Assembly: GCA_913057985.1 (NCBI GenBank)
Contig: CAJXPL010000023.1
Location: forward strand, 1-40,719
Source of the DNA: an uncultured Synechococcus sp.
Lineage (GTDB): Bacteria; Cyanobacteriota; Cyanobacteriia; PCC-6307; Cyanobiaceae
Length of the DNA stretch: 40,719 bases
Direction: 5' to 3'
Numbering within the stretch: position 1 is the first letter of the stretch; each line of letters begins with the position of its first letter. The translations under genes were made by a program, and so were the position numbers. The notes beneath the pieces are model-generated. The model saw only the letters and a list, made by a program, of their open reading frames with translations. It did not search any database and was not told where the DNA came from. Of this stretch, positions 1 through 8,364 are shown piece by piece.

Positions 1-919
1 GCGCCGAAGCCCCCCCTTCGCTGCTGGCACGAGGGGGATCAACAACAAGGGAACTACGGGACAACAGGACCCATCCAATCGCGGAACCCACCAACGCCAA
101 GACACCCAGAGCAATCACCACGGGCCAGAGGCGACCCTCCGCTCCCTGCTCACGAGCCAAGGCCCGACTGGTTCGCGCCGTCACGCCTGAGTCGGGTTCA
201 GAAGCAGGCAAGACCACCGAGTCCAGGGCCTGCAGCACCTCAGCGGCCTCATCGAAACGGTGCTCTGGCTTCTCCGAGCACAACCTCTCCAGAACCTGGT
301 GAAATCTCGCCTCCAGCTCCAGGCCCTTGGGCCAGCATCCGTCATCGCCTGCGGTCCCGCCGAGCAAGACAAGAGCCGTGACCCCAAGATCATGGAGATC
401 GCGCCAGGGGGCACCTGTCGGGGTCGTGCCAGCCCGCTGAACCCCGCCACCCTCCAGTAACACCGGCAGGCCATCGCTGCTTCGGCGCAGCAGATGGCGG
501 ACATTCAGATCACCGTGCACCAGCCCGCGACCATGCCACACCGCAAGCACCGGCAGCACCTGGCGCAGCAACAGCAGAACCTCATCCGCACTGAACCGCC
601 TTTGACGCAGCAGCAGGTCGTAAGCGATGCCGTCCTGCCAATCACGCACAAGCCATAACGCCCCATCCAGTTCCAGCAGCTCGCCGCAGCGGGGCGACTG
701 GGAATGCGACAGCATCTGCATCTGTGGCCACACTCCCTGCAACCGCTCCTGGGATTCCGGGGTCTCCAGTTGGCGAATGGCCACCGGCAGATCGCCCGCC
801 ATCACATCCACCGCACGCCAAAGGGAACCACGCAGCGGATCGGGTCCACTCAGCCGTTCCTCCAGGCGATATCGCTCTACCAGCACCGTGCCGGAACCGC
901 TCAAGGGATTCAGCCACAT
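1..919 (-). CDS. Membrane-anchored protein-kinase-like protein, probable pseudokinase (3' end beyond window)
   Basis: The reading frame enters at the left edge and starts near 919 (ATG); an in-frame GTG at 952 is the only earlier option, because a stop lies at 958-956. About 306 residues are visible. The fold resembles a Ser/Thr protein kinase: an ERYRLEERL-like opening, a VAIR strand where active kinases have VAIK, an HGDLNVRHLL catalytic-loop equivalent, and a DLHDLGVTAL helix. The key residues are changed. The ATP-binding Lys is Arg, HRD is HGD, the loop Lys and Asn are Asn and His, and the DFG position reads EGG. After a linker comes one hydrophobic segment (residues ~259-281, WPVVIALGVLALVG and onward), which should anchor it in a membrane with the kinase-like domain probably on the cytoplasmic side. 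It diverges from egtB. The function is unknown; a catalytically dead regulator is my inference. Confidence 0.75.
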   Translation of the reverse strand, partial: MWLNPLSGSGTVLVERYRLEERLSGPDPLRGSLWRAVDVMAGDLPVAIRQLETPESQERLQGVWPQMQMLSHSQSPRCGELLELDGALWLVRDWQDGIAYDLLLRQRRFSADEVLLLLRQVLPVLAVWHGRGLVHGDLNVRHLLRRSSDGLPVLLEGGGVQRAGTTPTGAPWRDLHDLGVTALVLLGGTAGDDGCWPKGLELEARFHQVLERLCSEKPEHRFDEAAEVLQALDSVVLPASEPDSGVTARTSRALAREQGAEGRLWPVVIALGVLALVGSAIGWVLLSRSSLVVDPPRASSEGGASA

Positions 920-984
920 CGATGGGCTGATGGTACCGATCGTTCGCTGCACCCCCTAGGGTCCGCGCAGGTTGGTTCGGGCCC

Positions 985-2133
985 GTGCTGCTGGACACTC
1001 TGCTGGCGGTGCGGCGCCGCAGCGAAGCACTGATCGCACCTCTGGAACCGGAAGACCTGATGCTCCAGGGGATGGCCGATGCCAGTCCACCAAAATGGCA
1101 TCTGGGCCACACCAACTGGTTCTTCGACACCTTCGTACTGCAGCCCCATTCAGCTGGACATCAGGCCTGCGACCCGCTCTGGAGTTATCAGTTCAACTCC
1201 TATTACGACGCCATCGGAGCGCGTCACCCCCGGCCGCAACGGGGCCTGCTCAGCCGCCCGGCCATCGGCGCGGTGCTGACCTGGCGCCAACGAGTGGATG
1301 CCGGTCTGGAAGCACTGCTGCAGGACCCGCCCGAAGGGGTTGATGCCTTGGTGCAGCTCGGCCTGCAGCACGAGCAACAGCACCAAGAACTGCTACTGAT
1401 GGACCTCTTGGATGGCTTCAACCGCCAGCCATTAGAACCCGTCTACAACCATGAAGTTGAGCTGACCCTGACCCTGGAGGAGGAACAGTGGCTGGCCTGC
1501 CCTGGCGGGTTGACGGAGATCGGCCACCAGGGCGAGCGGTTCCACTTCGACAACGAGACGCCGCGGCACCGGGTGTGGCTGGAGCCGTTTGAACTGAGCA
1601 GCAGCCTGGTGAGCAACGCTGGCTACGCCGGCTTCATCGCCGATGGGGGCTATCAACGCCCCGAGCTGTGGATGAGTGAAGGCTGGGCCTTAGTGCAACA
1701 GCACCAGTGGCAGGGGCCGCGCTACTGGCGGGAGAACAACCACGAATTCACCCTGGCGGGCCGCCGCCGCCGCGACCCCCAGGCACCGGTGCGTCATCTG
1801 AGCTGGTTCGAAGCAGATGCCTATGCCCGCTGGAGCGGTGCCCGGCTTCCCACCGAAGCGGAATGGGAACACGCCCTTGGCCTGCATGGCGCTGCCATGC
1901 AGCACGCCCACCGGGTGCTGTGGCAGTGGACCGCCAGTGCCTACAGCGCCTATCCCGGCTTTCGCCCGGTGGAGGGGGCCATCGGCGAATACAACGGCAA
2001 ATTCATGAGCTCCCAGATGGTGCTGCGCGGCAGCAGCTGGCTCACGCCCCCAGGCCACGAGCGCAACAGCTACCGTAATTTTTTCCCTCCAGCGAGCCGC
2101 TGGATGGCGGCCGGCATCCGTCTGGCCCGATGA
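985..2133 (+). CDS. egtB: EgtB-type hercynine sulfoxide synthase (ergothioneine biosynthesis)
   Basis: Non-heme iron enzyme that, in known EgtB proteins, uses O2 to join a thiol donor (cysteine or gamma-glutamylcysteine) to hercynine as a sulfoxide. The protein has 382 residues, at the short end for the family. An N-terminal DinB-like helical domain spans about 1-140 and carries WHLGH (His39, His42) and HEQQHQE (His129, His133), which match the three-His iron site of EgtB. A C-terminal formylglycine-generating-enzyme-like domain spans about 185-382, with PRHRVWLEPF, PVRHLSWFEADAYARW, LPTEAEWEHA and a closing VLRGSSW...RNFF...GIRLAR. The GTG start at 985 has a weak Shine-Dalgarno, and the N-terminus may extend slightly upstream. 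The last four bases overlap egtD as ATGA, implying translational coupling. The preferred sulfur donor cannot be read from the sequence. Confidence 0.93.
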   Translation: MLLDTLLAVRRRSEALIAPLEPEDLMLQGMADASPPKWHLGHTNWFFDTFVLQPHSAGHQACDPLWSYQFNSYYDAIGARHPRPQRGLLSRPAIGAVLTWRQRVDAGLEALLQDPPEGVDALVQLGLQHEQQHQELLLMDLLDGFNRQPLEPVYNHEVELTLTLEEEQWLACPGGLTEIGHQGERFHFDNETPRHRVWLEPFELSSSLVSNAGYAGFIADGGYQRPELWMSEGWALVQQHQWQGPRYWRENNHEFTLAGRRRRDPQAPVRHLSWFEADAYARWSGARLPTEAEWEHALGLHGAAMQHAHRVLWQWTASAYSAYPGFRPVEGAIGEYNGKFMSSQMVLRGSSWLTPPGHERNSYRNFFPPASRWMAAGIRLAR

Positions 2134-3083
2134 GCATCAGCCTGGTCAACCTCCACCCGCCCCCGGCGGATCTGCAGCGCCTAGTTCGGGATGGCTTGCA
2201 GCGCAGCCCTCGCCAACTGCCGGCCTGGATGCTCTACGACGCCGCGGGATCACGGCTCTTCGCCGAGATCTGCCGGCAGCCTGAATACACCCTCACTCAA
2301 CGGGAAATAGCCCTACTGGAAGACAACGCAGCCGCCATCGCCGCCGCCACGGGGCCAGGACTGGTGGTGGAATTCGGCATCGGCAACGCCCGCAAGGTGG
2401 ATCCGCTGCTCACAGCTCTGGGTAGCAGAGTCTTCGCCGCCTTGGACATCAGCCTCAGCGCCCTCAAGGAGGCCCTCTCCGGCCTCTCGGCCCGGCACCC
2501 CAACACCACCATGGTGGGCATCTGCTGTGACCACACCCGCGTGGAGCAGCTGCCGCAGCATCCCGCCCTGGACGGCCAACGACGCATCGGCTTCTTTCCT
2601 GGCAGCTCCTTGGGCAACTTCACCCCAGAGGAGGCTGTTGACTTTCTGCACAATGCCCGGCAGCTGCTGGCTGGAGGGCCTCTGCTGCTGGGGCTGGATC
2701 AGCCCCGCGAGCCGGCCCTGATGGAGGCCGCCTACGACGATGCCGCCGGCGTATCCGCCGCCTTCGCCCGCAACCTGCTGCAGCGGCTCAACCGCGACCT
2801 CCAGGGGGATGCCGATCCGACGCAATTCCGCTACCGGGCCCACTGGCAGGCGACGCAGCAGCGCATCGAAATGGCGCTGGTGAGCACGCAGGATCAGACC
2901 GTGCACCTGGGCGGTGAGGCCTGGTTCTTTCGCCAGGGCGACGCCTGGATCACCGAGCACAGCGTCAAATACTCCCCGGACGCTGCAGCCGCCCTCGCGG
3001 CCCAGGCCGGCTGGCGGATCCAACGCCGTTGGACCGATCCACACCAGCAGATCGCTCTGCATCTGCTTTTGCCGGCAAACTGA
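2130..3083 (+). CDS. egtD: EgtD, L-histidine N-alpha-methyltransferase
   Basis: SAM-dependent enzyme that trimethylates the alpha-amino group of histidine to give hercynine, the substrate of EgtB. The 317 residues match the family length. Visible signatures are MLYDAAGSRLFAEI and QPEYTLTQRE near the N-terminus (the substrate-binding Tyr region), VVEFGIGNARKVDPLL (SAM-binding glycine motif, near 80-97), and FFPGSSLGNFTPEEA (near 154-168), the family hallmark containing the histidine-binding Asn. The C-terminal part (AWFFRQGDAWITEHSVKYS) is the EgtD-specific lid region. ATG 2130 overlaps the egtB stop. Gene order egtB-egtD, followed by two accessory genes, indicates one operon; methylation comes first in the pathway although its gene is second. 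Confidence 0.95.
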   Translation: MSISLVNLHPPPADLQRLVRDGLQRSPRQLPAWMLYDAAGSRLFAEICRQPEYTLTQREIALLEDNAAAIAAATGPGLVVEFGIGNARKVDPLLTALGSRVFAALDISLSALKEALSGLSARHPNTTMVGICCDHTRVEQLPQHPALDGQRRIGFFPGSSLGNFTPEEAVDFLHNARQLLAGGPLLLGLDQPREPALMEAAYDDAAGVSAAFARNLLQRLNRDLQGDADPTQFRYRAHWQATQQRIEMALVSTQDQTVHLGGEAWFFRQGDAWITEHSVKYSPDAAAALAAQAGWRIQRRWTDPHQQIALHLLLPAN

Positions 3084-3127
3084 GTCCACAGACTTATCCA
3101 ACAGACAGAGCCCAGAGCTCAGGCGGC

Positions 3128-3361
3128 ATGAAATCAGACGAACGGCGTCAGGCCATCAAGCGGCAGCGTGAGCAGCTGATCCAAGACCTGGAGGCGGTTT
3201 ACATGGCGGCCTTCGATCGCCTGGGAGAGCTGGAAGGTGAAGTGGGAGAAGTGAAAGCAGCGCAACTCACCCAGATGATCCTCAACTCCAAAACGGCTGC
3301 GATCGAGCCGTTGGAGAAAGAGATCGAAAAACCGGTGATCACCACCCCAGGCGAGGCATGA
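3128..3361 (+). CDS. Cyanobacterial hercynine-metabolism-associated small protein
   Basis: A 77-residue protein from ATG 3128 (MKSDERRQAIKRQREQLI...). It is charged, predicted mostly helical, and has no signal peptide or membrane segment. It sits 44 bases after egtD and its stop overlaps the next gene as ATGA. Small proteins in this position beside egtBD in marine cyanobacteria have, to my recollection, been annotated as 'hercynine metabolism small protein' on neighbourhood alone. No catalytic residues are recognisable. It could be a helical partner for the next gene product, which is also helical; that is inference. An upstream in-frame extension to 3029 would run into egtD and looks unlikely. 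Confidence 0.75.
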   Translation: MKSDERRQAIKRQREQLIQDLEAVYMAAFDRLGELEGEVGEVKAAQLTQMILNSKTAAIEPLEKEIEKPVITTPGEA

Positions 3362-3837
3362 GCAGCTGGCTGGAGCAGCTGGAGCGGGAGCTGGACGCAC
3401 GGCTCTCCGCCTTTCTCCGCAACAACCCCGTCCAGGAGCACCTGTTCAGTGAACAGCACCAAAAGGATCGGGCTGCAGCCCTGCAACGACAACGTCAGCA
3501 ACTGCGGGACGAAGCGAAGCAGCAACGCCAGCATCTGCTGAGACTGGCCGAGGACGTACGGGCCTGGCGCAGTCGGGTGGAGCGTGCCGGGGCAGCCGGC
3601 GCAGCCGATCTAGCCGGGCGCGCCGAACAACATCTCACCAGCCTGATGAACCAGGGCCGTGCCCTCTGGGCCGACCTGGAGGATCTGGGACGCCGCTTCA
3701 ACGAGGTGGAGCGGCAGTTGCAGGAGCTTCAACAGCAAGAGCAAACGCCCAGCCCCTCAACATTGGAGAAGGACTGGGCGTTGTTTGAAGCGGAACAGGA
3801 GCTTGAACAACTACGCCGCGACGCTGGGCTGAGTTAG
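3358..3837 (+). CDS. Cyanobacterial hercynine-metabolism-associated coiled-coil protein
   Basis: A 159-residue, highly charged, Gln/Glu/Arg-rich helical protein. Heptad-like stretches cover about residues 35-75 (KDRAAALQRQRQQLRDEAKQ and on) and 95-155 (DLEDLGRRFNEVERQLQELQ and on), suggesting a long coiled coil. It has no signal peptide and no enzyme motif. ATG 3358 overlaps the stop of the preceding small gene by four bases, so its translation is probably coupled to egtB-egtD-small protein. I believe this is the protein named 'hercynine metabolism protein' in cyanobacterial annotation, a name that rests on genomic context. Its job is unknown; scaffolding the enzymes is one possibility. It ends one base before the convergent gene at 3839. 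Confidence 0.75.
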   Translation: MSSWLEQLERELDARLSAFLRNNPVQEHLFSEQHQKDRAAALQRQRQQLRDEAKQQRQHLLRLAEDVRAWRSRVERAGAAGAADLAGRAEQHLTSLMNQGRALWADLEDLGRRFNEVERQLQELQQQEQTPSPSTLEKDWALFEAEQELEQLRRDAGLS

Positions 3838-3838
3838 A

Positions 3839-4102
3839 TCAGGCCTTGGGCGCGGGGGGCTCCAGGCTGACACCCTCGGGCGGAGGTGTGGGATCCGGAT
3901 CGGCGATCAGCATGTGCTGCAGCACGATTTCCGGGCGCTCACTGTCGCGCCAGCGGATGCGGTACGCAGGCATTTTGGTGCCACGGCTGGTGGTCTGTTC
4001 CACCGGCTCCATTACCCATCCCCGGCGGGAACGGCCCTGGGGATTCCGCTTGACCACTGCATCAGCGTGCTTGAAGCGAAACCCGACGCGTTCTCCACTC
4101 AT
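3839..4102 (-). CDS. Conserved hypothetical protein, small beta-rich, downstream of lysS
   Basis: An 87-residue soluble protein starting at ATG 4102 (MSGERVGFRFKHADAVVKRN...). The pattern GFRFKHADAVVKRN...GWVMEPV...YRIRW...EIVLQHMLI alternates short strands and turns, as in small SH3-like folds, then ends in a Pro/Glu-rich tail. It lies 27 bases after lysS on the same strand and is probably co-transcribed with it. The coding composition matches its neighbours. I recognise it only as a type of small protein conserved in marine picocyanobacteria; no function can be assigned. Confidence 0.65.
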   Translation of the reverse strand: MSGERVGFRFKHADAVVKRNPQGRSRRGWVMEPVEQTTSRGTKMPAYRIRWRDSERPEIVLQHMLIADPDPTPPPEGVSLEPPAPKA

Positions 4103-4129
4103 GGGGATAGGACCATGCCACTCCTCCCA

Positions 4130-5638
4130 TTATTCCACTGAGGGTGGTTCTCCCTTGCGAGACTCCGGCCGCAGCAGCGGGAAGGCGATCACGTCCCGAA
4201 TCGAAGGGCTGTCGGTGAGCAGCATCACCAGCCGGTCGATGCCGATCCCCAGACCTCCGGTGGGGGGCATGCCCACCTCAAGGGCCGTGACGAAATCCTC
4301 GTCCAACCCCTGGGCCTCCAAATCACCCGCCGCCTTGCGTGCCTGCTGGGCCTCCAGGCGCTGGCGTTGATCCACGGGATCGGTGAGCTCACTGAAGGCA
4401 TTGGCGTGCTCACGGCCGACGATGAACAACTCAAAGCGTTCCACCAAGCCTGGCTTGCTGCGATGGGGCCGGGCCAGGGGAGAAATCTCCACCGGGTAAT
4501 CGGTGACGAAGGTGGGCTGAATCAGGGTCGTCTCCACTGCTTGCTCAAAGGCTTCGTTGAGCAGACGGCCCACGGAGTCGGCCAGCTCAGGCGCATGCAG
4601 GCCCTTGGCGGTCATCGCCGAAGCCGCTTCCTCCCGACTGTTGAAGCTGTTGAAATCAAGCCCCGTGGCGTCTTGCACGAGCTCATGCATCGTGGCGCGC
4701 CGCCACGGCGGTGCCAGATCGATCTCGGTGCCCTGGTAGGTGATGGTGGTCTTGCCGCAGACCTCCTCGCACACCGCGCTGACCATCTGCTCGGTGAGCT
4801 CCATCATCCCGAGGTAATCGCTGTAGGCCTGATAGATCTCCACCGAGGTGAACTCGGGGTTGTGGCGGGTGCTGACCCCTTCATTACGGAAGATCCGGCC
4901 CAGCTCATACACGCGCTCAAAGCCGCCCACCACCAGGCGCTTCAGGTGCAACTCGGTGGCAATCCGGAGGGTGAGGGGCAGGTCGAGAGCGTTGTGGTGG
5001 GTCTCGAATGGCCGAGCATCAGCACCACCGGGTTCGCTCTGCAGCACCGGGGTCTCGATCTCGAGAAAATCACGCTGATCAAGCCAGCGGCGAATGCCGC
5101 TCACCAGGCGGGCCCGGCGCCGGAAGGTCTCACGGCTACCGGGGGACACAACCAGATCCAGATAGCGCTGGCGGTAGCGCTTCTCCACGTCAGCCAATCC
5201 ATGCCACTTGTCGGGAAGGGGCTGCAGCGCCTTGGTGAGCATGCGCCAGTCGCTCACTTTCACCGACAGCTCGCCACGGTCAGTGCGGCGCAGGGTGCCG
5301 CTCACCCCAAGCCAGTCGCCACTGTCCACCAGCGAGGTGATCTGTTTGAACCAGCCCTCCTGCTGGGCCTCGAGGCCCGCCTTCTCCAGAAACAGCTGAA
5401 TGGAGCCCGTCTCATCCGCCAGGGTGAAAAAGGCCAGCTTTCCCATCACCCGGCGGGTCATCACCCTTCCCGCCACGGAAACGCTGACGTCCCGCTCTTC
5501 CCCCTTGGGCAGATCTGCATGGGTCTCCTGCAGCTCAGCCATGCGGTGGCTGGGACTGAAGGTGAGGGCATAGGGGCCCTGCCCCAGCTCTTCCAAGGTC
5601 TTGGCCTTATCCAGACGGGTGTCGCGCAGCTCAGACAC
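4130..5638 (-). CDS. lysS: Lysyl-tRNA synthetase, class II
   Basis: Charges tRNA-Lys with lysine in the cytoplasm. The 502 residues are typical for bacterial LysS. An N-terminal OB-fold anticodon-binding domain spans about 50-150 ([21 protein letters not shown]). It is followed by class II motif 1 ([23 protein letters not shown]), motif 2 ([22 protein letters not shown]) and motif 3 ([15 protein letters not shown], near the C-terminus). ATG 5638 begins [12 protein letters not shown]. The gene lies 44 bases after the response-regulator gene on the same strand, with a small conserved gene behind it. Confidence 0.97.
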   Translation of the reverse strand: MSELRDTRLDKAKTLEELGQGPYALTFSPSHRMAELQETHADLPKGEERDVSVSVAGRVMTRRVMGKLAFFTLADETGSIQLFLEKAGLEAQQEGWFKQITSLVDSGDWLGVSGTLRRTDRGELSVKVSDWRMLTKALQPLPDKWHGLADVEKRYRQRYLDLVVSPGSRETFRRRARLVSGIRRWLDQRDFLEIETPVLQSEPGGADARPFETHHNALDLPLTLRIATELHLKRLVVGGFERVYELGRIFRNEGVSTRHNPEFTSVEIYQAYSDYLGMMELTEQMVSAVCEEVCGKTTITYQGTEIDLAPPWRRATMHELVQDATGLDFNSFNSREEAASAMTAKGLHAPELADSVGRLLNEAFEQAVETTLIQPTFVTDYPVEISPLARPHRSKPGLVERFELFIVGREHANAFSELTDPVDQRQRLEAQQARKAAGDLEAQGLDEDFVTALEVGMPPTGGLGIGIDRLVMLLTDSPSIRDVIAFPLLRPESRKGEPPSVE

Positions 5639-5682
5639 AGCAGCAGGTCAGTCGGGCGCCATCCTGCCCGCCCGCGGGTTGA

Positions 5683-6444
5683 TCAACCGGCAGCGGAGAC
5701 CTCGCCCATGCGTTGGGAGGCGTAACCAATGCCGCGCACTGTCAGGATCAACTCGGGATTACGGGGATCAGGCTCCAGTTTTCCGCGCAATCGCGCCACA
5801 TAGACATCCACCACGCGCAGATCAGCAGCACGGCGAGGGGGATAACCCCAGAGTTGCTCCAGTATTTCGGCCCGGGGCACCACATGGCCGGGGTCGCGGA
5901 ACAGCAACTCCAGCAGGCTGAACTCCGTGTAAGTGAGGTTGATGCGCTCCGATGCACGGGTGACCTGACGTCGGTTGGTGTCCACCACCAGATCGCCCAG
6001 ACGCAAAACACCCTGTCCCGTGGGCAGTTCGCGGCTTTCAACGACCGCATTGCCTGGACCCACCCGGCGCAGAATCGTGGCAATGCGTGCCTCGAGTTCT
6101 TTGGGGCTGAAGGGCTTGGGCAGGTAGTCGTCAGCGCCTAGATCCAGACCGGCCACCCGCTCGGAGATCGCTTCCACCGCGGAGAGGAAGATGATTGGCA
6201 CACAGGATTCAGCCCGCAGGCGGCGGCAGACGGCAAAGCCATCCAGCTTGGGCAGCATCACATCGAGCACCACCAAGTCGGGGGACTCGTTGTGGAACAT
6301 CTCCAGGGCCTGCTCACCGTCCTCAGCACAGATGATGCGATAGCCAGAGAGCTGCAGGCGCATCACCAGAACGCGCCGGACTGCAGCCTCGTCATCAACG
6401 ACAAGAACAGTCGCTTTCGGTTGTGAGGGCAGGTCGCCCGTCAT
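5683..6444 (-). CDS. OmpR/RpaB-like two-component response regulator
   Basis: DNA-binding response regulator of 253 residues. The receiver domain (about 11-125) has the acidic pair Asp17-Asp18, phospho-acceptor Asp61 in VVLDVMLPKLDG, Ser88 at the switch Thr/Ser position and Lys110 in LPKPFSPKELEARI. A winged-helix OmpR-type domain follows (about 145-240: NLTYTEFSLLELL, RVVDVYVARLRGKLE, LILTVRGIGY). It shares PKPFSPKELEARI, DTNRRQV and NPELILT with RpaB/Ycf27 but differs at several sites (FLSAVEAISER, GYPPRRAADLRV), so I call it RpaB-like and do not assign rpaB. The start at ATG 6444 is preferred over an in-frame TTG at 6471. No histidine kinase is nearby, which is usual for these hybrid-free cyanobacterial regulators. 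Confidence 0.9.
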   Translation of the reverse strand: MTGDLPSQPKATVLVVDDEAAVRRVLVMRLQLSGYRIICAEDGEQALEMFHNESPDLVVLDVMLPKLDGFAVCRRLRAESCVPIIFLSAVEAISERVAGLDLGADDYLPKPFSPKELEARIATILRRVGPGNAVVESRELPTGQGVLRLGDLVVDTNRRQVTRASERINLTYTEFSLLELLFRDPGHVVPRAEILEQLWGYPPRRAADLRVVDVYVARLRGKLEPDPRNPELILTVRGIGYASQRMGEVSAAG

Positions 6445-6536
6445 CCGAATCAAACCCTTAACGAGCTGCAACCTTACTGGTCAGGGCCTGGACACCGACG
6501 CAAACACCCTGACGCGCAGCCGGTTTACCGATTGTT

Positions 6537-7844
6537 TTAAGAATTGCCGGTGACCTCAGGCCAGCGCGAACGGGCGTATCGGTTCCATTCCGATGCCGCA
6601 GCTGTTAATGCCTGCTCAGGGCTGACCTGGGCCAACATCGCCCGCTGCATCTGGGTGTAGATGATCTTCTGCAGGCGCTTGATCCCCGGCAGCGCCGGCA
6701 CCAACACCCGGGCCCGGTCCAACGTGCTGGCCGACAACAAACGGGCCTGGCGAATCTGACGCTCCGCGGTGGTCGCGGGCTCCTCCTGCTCCAACGCCTC
6801 ACGCACCCGAGCCAAGGCCTCCAACGACGACGGCAGCACCCGGGCCTCAGCAGCGAAGCGCGCCTGTTGATCGGCATTGGTCAGAAACAGCGCCAGATCC
6901 ACGGCCTCTCGGGCGCGCTGGCTCTGACGCGGCACCGCCAACGTCATCAAAGCCACATTGGCTCTGCCATCCGCACCGGTCACCGGGGGATGGGGCTCCG
7001 TCTCCGCGGCCACCCCGGGCGCATTGGTCTGAATGCTGCGCAGGAATTCCGCCCCCGTAGCCGCCAGGGCCAGATCACCGCTTTGGAACAACTCGATCGC
7101 CCGGCGCTGCCCCTGACTCACCACCTCCCGGGGCAACAGCCCCTCCAGGTAGAGATCAATCCAGAAACGAAAGGCCCGGAGCCCAGCGGGGCTGTCGAAG
7201 GCGGCCCTGCGTTGAGAGTCCAGAAGGGTCACCCCCATCTGCACCAGAGTTTCCAAGAGCTCGGCCGAGTCGTCCGGAACAGTGGTAAGAAACAGGCCAT
7301 AACGGCCAGTGCGCTCGCGGATGCGACGGGCGAAGGCTGGCACCTGATCCCAGCGGCTGGGCGGCGCTGCAATACCGGCTTGATCCAACAGTGCGCGGTT
7401 CACCAGACTCAGCCGCACCGTGAGGTACCAGGGCACAGCGATCTGCCCGGCATCGGGATCGCGGCAGGCCTGCCACACCGAGGGCAGATAGCGACTAGCG
7501 GCGTCAGCCGGCAGCAGCGGGGTCAAGTCGGCCAGGCCACCTTTACTGGCCAGATTGGCCGCGAAGGGCGGATTGAGGTTCACCACATCCGGGGCCGTGC
7601 GGGCAAACACCGCAGCCAGCAACTTGCGTTCCACGGACCCCCAGGGCAGATCCGTCCAGCGCACAGGCGCATCGGGATGGAGGCGGCTCCAGGCCCCCAG
7701 AACATCGGCGAAATAGGGGTTGAACTTGGGGGCCAACTGCAGGGTCCATAACTCCAAGGCCCTGGTCTGCGGGGTCCTCAGGCCGCAGGCCGCCAGCCCC
7801 AGCGCCACGGACCCCAGCAGCAGATCCCGACGGGTCAGCCTCAT
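6537..7844 (-). CDS. Extracellular solute-binding lipoprotein (sugar ABC transporter family 1)
   Basis: A 435-residue precursor of the MalE/UgpB-like periplasmic binding proteins. The N-terminus MRLTRRDLLLGSVALGLAAC combines a twin-arginine-like RRDLLL with a lipobox ending at Cys20, so it should be exported and lipid-anchored. Family features include LELWTLQLAPKFNPYFADVL, APDVVNLNPPFAANLASKGGL, IAVPWYLTVRLSLVNRALLD and LFLTNADQQARFAAEARVLP. ATG 7844 overlaps the mreD stop as ATGA, with a strong GGAGGG seven bases upstream inside mreD; longer in-frame extensions would overlap mreD and are wrong. There are no permease or ATPase genes beside it. The ligand is unknown; sugars, polyols or glycosylglycerol-type solutes are possible. 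Confidence 0.88.
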   Translation of the reverse strand: MRLTRRDLLLGSVALGLAACGLRTPQTRALELWTLQLAPKFNPYFADVLGAWSRLHPDAPVRWTDLPWGSVERKLLAAVFARTAPDVVNLNPPFAANLASKGGLADLTPLLPADAASRYLPSVWQACRDPDAGQIAVPWYLTVRLSLVNRALLDQAGIAAPPSRWDQVPAFARRIRERTGRYGLFLTTVPDDSAELLETLVQMGVTLLDSQRRAAFDSPAGLRAFRFWIDLYLEGLLPREVVSQGQRRAIELFQSGDLALAATGAEFLRSIQTNAPGVAAETEPHPPVTGADGRANVALMTLAVPRQSQRAREAVDLALFLTNADQQARFAAEARVLPSSLEALARVREALEQEEPATTAERQIRQARLLSASTLDRARVLVPALPGIKRLQKIIYTQMQRAMLAQVSPEQALTAAASEWNRYARSRWPEVTGNS

Positions 7845-8350
7845 GAAGGAACCCTCCTTCGCCAGAGCAGCAACTGCAACGACACCAACACCGGCGCCAG
7901 CAAACCCGTCACCAGGGCCTGGCACCACAGGGTCTGCAGACCCCAGCTCTGGGTGAGGGGATCCAACACTCCGCCTTGACGCCACCAGAGCTGAAGGATC
8001 AATGACAAACCAAGACCCACGGACCCGAGCCAGGCCAACAAGCCGAGATTCAGGCTGCGTTGGATCGGTGCTGCACGCCGCCCCAACCGTCCCCACCACC
8101 AGCCCAGCAGCAACAGCGCCGGCACCTGACTGACACCACCCAGATTGAGACCATCCAGCACCAACCCCAACGCCACACCCGACAGCGCCCCCGACACCGG
8201 ACCATCCACGAGAGCCCAGGGCAACAGCCAGAGCACAGCCCAGGCGGGACCAACCCCATCGATGGCCAACCAAGGCGGCGATGCCAAGGCCAGAAAGGGC
8301 ACCAACAATGCCGAGGCCACACAGATCGGTTGTCGGTGCAGACGCGTCAT
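7841..8350 (-). CDS. mreD: Rod shape-determining protein MreD
   Basis: Integral membrane partner of MreB and MreC in the elongation complex that directs lateral peptidoglycan synthesis. It has 169 residues with about five hydrophobic segments (for example VASALLVPFLALASPPWLAI, WAVLWLLPWALVDGP, LSGVALGLVLDGLNLGG, LAWLGSVGLGLSLILQLWW and LVTGLLAPVLVSLQLLLW). The length and the family-typical LxLDGL segment fit MreD. ATG 8350 lies 14 bases after mreC. Its stop overlaps the ATG of the solute-binding lipoprotein gene, so the two are coupled in translation. Confidence 0.9.
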   Translation of the reverse strand: MTRLHRQPICVASALLVPFLALASPPWLAIDGVGPAWAVLWLLPWALVDGPVSGALSGVALGLVLDGLNLGGVSQVPALLLLGWWWGRLGRRAAPIQRSLNLGLLAWLGSVGLGLSLILQLWWRQGGVLDPLTQSWGLQTLWCQALVTGLLAPVLVSLQLLLWRRRVPS

Positions 8351-8364
8351 GTCAATGGTTCATC

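Noticed and set aside
4367-5725. 452-codon open frame on the plus strand across lysS
   Set aside because: Antisense to a full-length lysS with intact class II motifs; no domain pattern and no ribosome-binding site that would favour it.
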